Source: an uncultured Lachnospiraceae bacterium (lineage in GTDB: Bacteria > Bacillota > Clostridia > Lachnospirales > Lachnospiraceae). Taken from it: 8,638 bases of DNA. The position numbers were made by a program, and so were the translations under genes. Under the pieces are notes generated by a model. It did no database searches and was not told the DNA's origin. It saw nothing but the letters and a program-made list of their open reading frames with translations. Shown piece after piece: positions 6,096-8,638 of this stretch. Each line of letters begins with the position of its first letter. Within the stretch, counting starts at the first letter, position 1. The stretch covers positions 1 to 8,638 of the forward strand of contig CAMNQN010000148.1 of the NCBI GenBank assembly GCA_946549155.1. Reading direction: 5' to 3'.

Positions 6096-6446
6096 TTACT
6101 TACGTAATATTTTATCCATACTTTTTCCTCTGGCAAGTTCATCAATCAGCTTGTCCAGATAACGTATTTCCCGCATCAACGGTTCTTCAATATTTTCCAC
6201 CCTTACACCGCAAACCACGCCTTTGATCAGTCTCCTGTTTTCATTCAATTCGGGAGCGTTCCGGAAAAAATCACCGTAAGCGGCCGAACCATCCAGCAGC
6301 CTTTCCAGCTCCGTCTGACTGTACCCGGTAAGCCACCGGATAATTTCATCAACCTCCTGCCTTGTCCTGCCTTTTTTCTCCGCCTTATTGACAAGCAGAT
6401 GGTAAACCCTGGAAAATTCCATCTGATATACTTTCTCGTTCCCCAT
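6096..6446 (-). CDS. DUF2200 family protein
   Basis: A complete 116-residue member of DUF2200. Family-typical stretches are KVYQMEFSRVYHLLVNKAEK near the start, GRTRQEVDEIIRWLTGYSQ in the middle and LIKGVVCGVRVENIEEPLM followed by EIRYLDKLIDELARGKSMDKIL at the end. It is probably a small helical cytoplasmic protein; its function is unknown. An upstream in-frame ATG at 6461 overlaps the ribosome binding site: GGAGG lies 8 nt before the ATG at 6446, so I take 6446 as the start. The gene begins just after the truncated DUF1801 gene, whose reading frame runs over its 5' end in another frame. Confidence 0.9.
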   Translation of the reverse strand: MGNEKVYQMEFSRVYHLLVNKAEKKGRTRQEVDEIIRWLTGYSQTELERLLDGSAAYGDFFRNAPELNENRRLIKGVVCGVRVENIEEPLMREIRYLDKLIDELARGKSMDKILRK

Positions 6447-6639
6447 AAAAATTTCCTCCATATTTCCGAAATTGCTTACCCTTCCAGTCTGTCACCGCAT
6501 TCCTTATGGCCCTTAAATGCTGCTGTGCCTCTTCCGGCTGTGCCGGGATATAAGCTTCCACCGTTTCCGGCGCTTTCCCGCAGTAATGGCTCTGGTTCTG
6601 CTTTTTAAAGATCCGCCCACACTCAGGACAAGTCCACAT
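6385..6639 (-). pseudogene. Truncated zinc-ribbon/DUF1801 protein gene
   Basis: The first 49 residues of this 84-codon frame look like the start of zinc-ribbon DUF1801 (YdhG-like) proteins: CPECGRIF and HYCGKAP give a C4, C7, H18, C20 metal site, and TVEAYIPAQPEEAQQHLRAIRNAV is the opening helix of the DUF1801 fold. After residue 49 (near 6493) the similarity stops. The frame then runs through a short spacer and out of frame into the DUF2200 gene. The remaining two thirds or so of the expected domain are missing, so a deletion probably joined the 5' end to the DUF2200 ribosome binding region. The start is intact: AGAGG lies 8 nt before the ATG, 14 bp downstream of the DUF1905 gene. A short functional zinc-ribbon peptide cannot be excluded. 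Confidence 0.72.
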
Positions 6640-6653
6640 TTGCCCAACCTCTT

Positions 6654-6941
6654 TTATTCCCTTTCTCTCACTGTTACCCTTACACTGTCACCCGGCTGCT
6701 TTCCAATCCGGGAACGTATCTCTTTCCTTACACCGATTATATAGCAGACATTCCCGTCCGCATTTTTTACCCCCATATTCACAATACTGCCATCATATTT
6801 TTCTCCGTCAAACGTAGCGTGTACTTTTATCCTTCCCCGCCCAAATTCTTTCCTGATATCATAGGGAAAAATGACATAAGCACCACCTGTTTCGCCTGCC
6901 GCATAAAGCAGGGATTCATATTCATATACTTTGTGTTTCAC
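6654..6941 (-). CDS. DUF1905 family protein
   Basis: A complete 95-residue protein of the DUF1905 family, a small beta-rich domain found alone or fused to YdeI-type domains. The family pattern is clear: YEYESLLYAAGETGGAYVIF, then PYDIRKEFGRGRIKVHATFD, YDGSIVNMG, CYIIGVRKEIRSRIGK and a final GDSVRVTVRERE. Function is unknown. The start codon is GTG (6939-6941) with GAGG 7 nt upstream; no better start is available. It is the first gene of the run, about 24 nt downstream of a predicted transcript start, and is followed after about 14 bp by the truncated DUF1801 gene. Confidence 0.9.
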   Translation of the reverse strand: MKHKVYEYESLLYAAGETGGAYVIFPYDIRKEFGRGRIKVHATFDGEKYDGSIVNMGVKNADGNVCYIIGVRKEIRSRIGKQPGDSVRVTVRERE

Positions 6942-6971
6942 CGTCGCACCTCGTCAAGTATGTTTTCACCC

Positions 6972-6980
6972 AGTATAGCA
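6972..6980 (-). promoter_or_regulatory. Extended -10 promoter for the DUF1905 gene run
   Basis: The minus strand reads TGCTATACT: a -10 hexamer TATACT at 6972-6977 with the TG of an extended -10 element at 6979-6980. The -35 region at 17 bp is weak (TTTTCG). The transcript would start near 6965, leaving a leader of about 24 nt before the GTG start of the DUF1905 gene. The stretch from here to 7052 shows no gene. Confidence 0.5.
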
Positions 6981-7052
6981 TGGAATTCACCCGGCGAAAA
7001 GGGCAGCCTATCTGCTTCATTCGCATATATAAAAGAACCGTTGCTGTTCAGA

Positions 7053-7225
7053 TGCTACTGTTCTTTGTGTTTTGTTAACTACCCGGACGCAGGAAAAGAC
7101 GGGGCCGGGCGGGCAGATACCTCTGAAAAACTGCTCCGGATACAAGAAACGCTAGGATGGAGCCGCCCTCCGATTTCGGGCACCGGGGCAGTTCGCCAGG
7201 AAATCCTGATGATTTCCCGGCTCAG
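7053..7225. repeat. Palindromic element, copy 2: one half, ending at the intron
   Basis: Positions 7085-7221 match 4377-4513 of copy 1 with only 3 differences in 137 bp, in direct orientation. To the left, the outer end GCTACTG and TTCTTTGTGTTTTGTTAA are also shared, but copy 2 lacks about 12 bp of copy 1 there and a few bases near 7079-7084 differ. To the right, similarity stops just past the central loop, where the group II intron 3' end begins (7226). The other half of the palindrome, if still present, should lie beyond the intron outside the window. The four bases 7222-7225 do not match copy 1, so the exact exon junction is inferred from the intron RNA fold. Confidence 0.85.
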
Positions 7226-7293
7226 ATCGGATAGGGGAGGTTTCACCCTCCCCTTCCACACCACGTAGCGTACCGTTCGGTACTACGCGGTTC
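7226..7293 (-). ncRNA. Group II intron domains V and VI
   Basis: Domain V is exactly 34 nt (7293-7260). A 9-bp lower stem (ACCGCGUAG with CUACGUGGU, including a G-U wobble in the CGC triad) is followed by a 2-nt CG bulge, then a 4-bp upper stem (UACC/GGUA) closed by a GAAC loop. These are the catalytic triad and metal-binding bulge expected for an active ribozyme core. Domain VI follows: AGGGGAGG/CCUCCCCU form 8 perfect pairs around a GUGAAA loop (7254-7233), then A7232 as candidate branch adenosine 7 nt from the 3' splice site. The maturase stop codon (7292-7294) overlaps the first bases of domain V. Confidence 0.9.
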
Positions 7294-8617
7294 AATAATT
7301 TACACGGACTTTCAAATAGTGGGCTGTCATGGACGGATATCCTAATCTGTCCACTATTATTCTTTTGGTAAGTGCAGAGTTTAGCAATTTTGCCGCCCTC
7401 CATACTCCTTTTCGACAGTTCGCCATCTGATACACTTTCCACTCTGGCTGATGCAGCGCCCGAAGCATTTTGTACCTCGTTTTCACTTTCTTCCATTGAT
7501 TCCAGTATACCGCACGGATCCTGTGGCGCATCCACGCGTCCGTTTCCTCCATCAAGCTCTTCATGTCTGCATACCGGTAGTAGTTTATCCACCCAGTCGT
7601 ATACTCCTTGAGTTTCTTCTCTCTCTCCGGGTTACTCCATTTGTTTCCTCTGGTTGTCAACTCCCTGATCCGTTTTCTCATTCTTTTTACCGATTTAGGG
7701 TGTACCTTCATACGGCATTTCCCTTTGTATCGGTAAAATCCGTATCCCAGATATCTTGTCTTGCTGATATGGCTTACTGTTGTCTTCTCGAGATTGATTT
7801 TCAGGAATAGTTTCTCTGTAATGTACGGTACGATATGTTTCAACGTCCTTTCCGCACTTTTCCGGCTTCTGCATAAAATAATACAATCATCGGCACATCT
7901 CACGAATTTATGGCCTCTTCGTTCCAATTCCTTGTCCAACTCATTCAGCATTATATTCCCACACAATGGACTCAGTGGTCCGCCCTGAGGCATTCCCTCT
8001 GGTGTCGCGTGAAATCCGCCATCTTCCATCACCCTGGCCTTCAGATATTTTTGGACCAGTGAGATCACCCGTCCATCTTTGACTGTCCTCGACAGCACCT
8101 CTATAAGTTTGCTGTGATTTACAGTATCAAAGTATGACTGCAAGTCCATGCTGATCGCATATACATACCCTTCGTTCACATACTCTCTGCATTTCTCCAA
8201 TGCCTCATGTGCACTTCTTCCCGGTCGGAACCCATAGCTGTTCTCTGAAAACTGCCGCTCGTATATGGGCGTCAGTTCCTGGGCTATCGCTTGTTGTATC
8301 ATTCGGTCCACCACTGTCGGCACTCCTAATTTCCTGAATTTCCCTTTCTCTTCCTTGGGTATTTCTACCCGGCGGACTGGGTTCGGTTTATATTTTCCCC
8401 TCCGTACCTGCTCTACCAACTCGACCCGGTGTCCTTTCAAGTAGGGCAGAAGTTCATCCACCTGCATTCCATCTATTCCACCAGAGCCTTTGTTCGCCTT
8501 TACCTTCTTATATGCGGCATCAAGATTGTCACTTCTAAGTATGGTATCCAACAGGTTGTCTGTCCAAAAATCCGTGTCGGTGTCAGTGTCCCCGGTCATC
8601 CATTCATGGGCGTACAC
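7292..8617 (-). CDS. ltrA: Group II intron reverse transcriptase/maturase, CADD in place of YADD
   Basis: A protein of at least 441 residues with a reverse transcriptase domain followed by a maturase (X) domain and no HNH endonuclease. RT landmarks: NKGSGGIDGM (about 42-51), RRVEIPK (82-88), LGVPTVVDRMIQQAI (about 97-111), SYGFRPGRSAHEAL (about 127-140), the first catalytic aspartate D158 in SMDLQSYFDTVNH, GMPQGGPLSPL (208-218), then CADD at 241-244 where nearly all relatives have YADD. The maturase region includes GWINYYRYAD (about 342-351), YWNQWKKVKTRYK (about 371-383) and ANCRKGVWR (about 399-407). The first codon used is GTG at 8617 with AAGGG about 8 nt upstream. The frame stays open for 7 more codons to the window edge, so the true start may lie outside. 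The protein would splice the intron RNA and copy it into DNA. Activity is uncertain because of the Tyr to Cys change. Confidence 0.93.
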   Translation of the reverse strand: MYAHEWMTGDTDTDTDFWTDNLLDTILRSDNLDAAYKKVKANKGSGGIDGMQVDELLPYLKGHRVELVEQVRRGKYKPNPVRRVEIPKEEKGKFRKLGVPTVVDRMIQQAIAQELTPIYERQFSENSYGFRPGRSAHEALEKCREYVNEGYVYAISMDLQSYFDTVNHSKLIEVLSRTVKDGRVISLVQKYLKARVMEDGGFHATPEGMPQGGPLSPLCGNIMLNELDKELERRGHKFVRCADDCIILCRSRKSAERTLKHIVPYITEKLFLKINLEKTTVSHISKTRYLGYGFYRYKGKCRMKVHPKSVKRMRKRIRELTTRGNKWSNPEREKKLKEYTTGWINYYRYADMKSLMEETDAWMRHRIRAVYWNQWKKVKTRYKMLRALHQPEWKVYQMANCRKGVWRAAKLLNSALTKRIIVDRLGYPSMTAHYLKVRVNY

Positions 8618-8638
8618 TCCTGTTACCCTTCCCTGTTC

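Larger units (their letters stand above)
7226..8638 (-). mobile_element. Group II intron (3' part, 5' end outside window), probably class C
   Basis: The reverse transcriptase/maturase gene is followed directly by a 34-nt domain V and a domain VI, which identifies a group II intron. Its 3' end is placed at 7226, after ...CCGAT, giving the usual A-pyrimidine end and an adenosine 7 nt upstream as candidate branch point. The 5' end (GUGYG consensus) and domains I-III are not in the window. The protein resembles group IIC maturases such as those of E. rectale (MarathonRT) and Geobacillus (GsI-IIC), and the CGC triad of domain V fits class C. This class has no DNA endonuclease and recognises hairpins in its target. 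The 3' exon is the palindromic element. Class assignment is from memory of sequence patterns, not phylogeny. Confidence 0.88.

Noticed and set aside
7152..7592. Minus-strand ORF overlapping the 3' end of the maturase, the intron RNA domains and the repeat
   Set aside because: It crosses three unrelated elements out of frame with the maturase and has no family resemblance.
1..8638. CRISPR array, tRNA or rRNA genes
   Set aside because: No short regularly spaced repeats and no cloverleaf or rRNA-like sequence were seen on either strand.

Overview
All genes recognised in this window lie on the minus strand, so read it from right to left. The gene families (YgiQ radical SAM, RsuA pseudouridine synthase, YjbR, DUF1848, DUF2200 and DUF1905 proteins, a MarathonRT-like group II intron) and the strong AGGAGG-type ribosome binding sites suggest a gut Firmicute, most likely Lachnospiraceae. 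This is inference; no taxonomic marker is present and the genus is open.

Region 1 (about 8638-7226) is the 3' part of a group II intron. It holds a reverse transcriptase/maturase ORF followed by clear domain V and domain VI RNA hairpins. The intron ends inside a dispersed repeat (7053-7225).

Region 2 (about 6980-4680) is a run of small, poorly characterised genes behind an extended -10 promoter: DUF1905, a truncated zinc-ribbon/DUF1801 gene, DUF2200, DUF1848 (with a C-terminal CX3CX2C cysteine motif) and a YjbR/MmcQ protein. The run lies between two direct copies of a nearly identical 137-bp sequence. Copy 1 belongs to a 336-bp imperfect palindrome (4334-4669). Copy 2 is the half palindrome next to the intron.

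Region 3 (4274-1) is a second transcription unit. An extended -10 promoter is followed by a very well-placed ribosome binding site and an 11-codon leader ORF (MIKRIKYSVQF). The end of that ORF forms the 5' arm of a long hairpin upstream of a SAM-dependent methyltransferase gene. Closely spaced genes follow for an RsuA-type 16S rRNA pseudouridine synthase, a HAD phosphatase and a YgiQ radical SAM protein. The ygiQ frame contains a TAG stop just before its conserved C-terminal segment, which continues in frame to the window edge.

The best candidate for an undescribed system is the leader-peptide/hairpin arrangement controlling the methyltransferase. A 7-nt segment beside the methyltransferase ribosome binding site duplicates part of the leader arm, so two mutually exclusive folds are possible. 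Second is the palindromic repeat family, which brackets the small-gene cassette and hosts the intron. No tRNA, rRNA or CRISPR array was seen.
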